Shown piece after piece: positions 5,736 to 6,161 of a stretch of 6,161 bases of DNA. A model generated the notes under the pieces. That model ran no database searches, was not told the DNA's origin, and worked only from the letters and a program-made list of their open reading frames with translations. The stretch is from the NCBI GenBank assembly GCA_964624765.1, contig CAZUZO010000168.1:1-6161 (forward strand). The letters are read 5' to 3'. Source of the stretch: JAGTVB01 sp964624765 (GTDB taxonomy: Bacteria > Pseudomonadota > Gammaproteobacteria > HK1). Each line of letters opens with the position of its first letter. Positions within the stretch are counted from its first letter, which is position 1. A program made the translations under genes and the position numbers.

Positions 5736-6158
5736 CTAATCGGCAGCTTCTAAGGATGCCTCATGGGCTAGCCTTAGGGGCGGTTGCTCGCACCCCGGCG
5801 TCTCAGAACGGACCAGGTTGCCGTTCACCTGTGCGCCCATAGCCATCTCGATCAAGGTGTAGTACACGTTACCAGTGACCCTTGCTTTGCAAGAGAGTTC
5901 GATATGCTCTTCGGCATAAACATCGCCGATGACCACTCCGTTCAACAGGAGATGGGGGACTCTGACATCTCCTTGAATGGTGCCATGCTCGCTCAGAGTC
6001 AACACCGATGAGGCGTCTTCCTCTGCCGTGACATTGCCTTTTATGGTTCCGTCGACATGCAGTCCACCGGTAAAGTGCACGTCGCCGCATAGCTCGGTTT
6101 GCCGACCGATCAACGAATCGATCTTCGTCGTTCTGATCTTCTTACGGTTTCCCCACAT
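5736..6158 (-). CDS. Bactofilin (polymer-forming cytoskeletal protein, DUF583/CcmA family)
   Basis: Bactofilins self-assemble into nucleotide-free filaments, often membrane-associated, that scaffold cell-shape and envelope enzymes. The 140-residue protein has a basic N-terminus (MWGNRKKIRT) and then a right-handed beta-helix-type repeat. G-[DN]-[VL] turns recur at residues 25, 41, 63, 78, 96 and 113, about 15-22 residues apart, within typical family wording such as DVHFTGGLHVDGTIKGNV and KARVTGNVYYTLIEMAMGAQ. A charged, probably disordered tail follows from about 117. The ATG at 6158 lies three bases from the window edge, so its ribosome site is outside. The N-terminus matches the usual family start, so I think the gene is complete. 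Co-location with an M23 peptidase gene is reminiscent of bactofilin-M23 partnerships in other bacteria. Confidence 0.94.
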   Translation of the reverse strand: MWGNRKKIRTTKIDSLIGRQTELCGDVHFTGGLHVDGTIKGNVTAEEDASSVLTLSEHGTIQGDVRVPHLLLNGVVIGDVYAEEHIELSCKARVTGNVYYTLIEMAMGAQVNGNLVRSETPGCEQPPLRLAHEASLEAAD

Positions 6159-6161
6159 TGT

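Noticed and set aside
5700..5760. Possible erpA promoter with a TATAGT-like -10 box on the minus strand
   Set aside because: No -35 box at an acceptable distance; the nearest candidate is 21 bases away.

Overview
The window comes from a gammaproteobacterial chromosome. The evidence is a 5' fragment of a 16S rRNA gene with typical gammaproteobacterial signatures, including the leader boxA sequence, and a gene order (rrn, tyrS, M23 endopeptidase, anmK, erpA, bactofilin) that I recall from Pseudomonas and relatives. Genus cannot be fixed by eye. All protein genes look intact, full length and housekeeping. There are no phage, transposase, toxin or defence genes and no CRISPR array.

Layout, left to right. 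1-338 (-) is the 5' part of 16S rRNA, cut by the window edge. 339-559 (-) is its leader and promoter: boxA, a boxB hairpin, and a strong sigma70-type promoter whose -10 box sits inside an 8-8-8 inverted repeat. 560-717 shows nothing I can name. 718-838 is the first copy of a short dispersed repeat. 891-2096 (-) is tyrosyl-tRNA synthetase of the KMSKS (TyrZ) type. 2097-2229 is a divergent intergenic region with a good promoter for the (+) gene. 2230-3723 (+) is a membrane-anchored M23 murein endopeptidase of the MepM/YebA type. 3724-4030 holds a hairpin, a 14-bp palindrome, the second repeat copy with perfect 18-bp terminal inverted repeats, and two more small hairpins. 4031-5140 (+) is anhydro-N-acetylmuramic acid kinase (anmK) with a TTG start. 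5141-5290, between convergent genes, carries a weak terminator-like hairpin and a third, diverged repeat copy with a strong hairpin in its core. 5291-5650 (-) is erpA, an A-type iron-sulfur carrier. 5736-6158 (-) is a bactofilin.

How the genes fit together: three of the five proteins concern the cell wall. The M23 enzyme opens peptidoglycan cross-links, AnmK returns the resulting anhydro-MurNAc to metabolism, and bactofilins are cytoskeletal scaffolds that in other bacteria position M23 peptidases. TyrS and ErpA are general translation and Fe-S maturation functions.

I found no new multi-gene system. The most interesting material is non-coding: a family of roughly 120-145 bp intergenic repeats, one copy just after the stop codon of tyrS, of the M23 gene and of anmK, and the dyad wrapped around the rRNA promoter -10 box.
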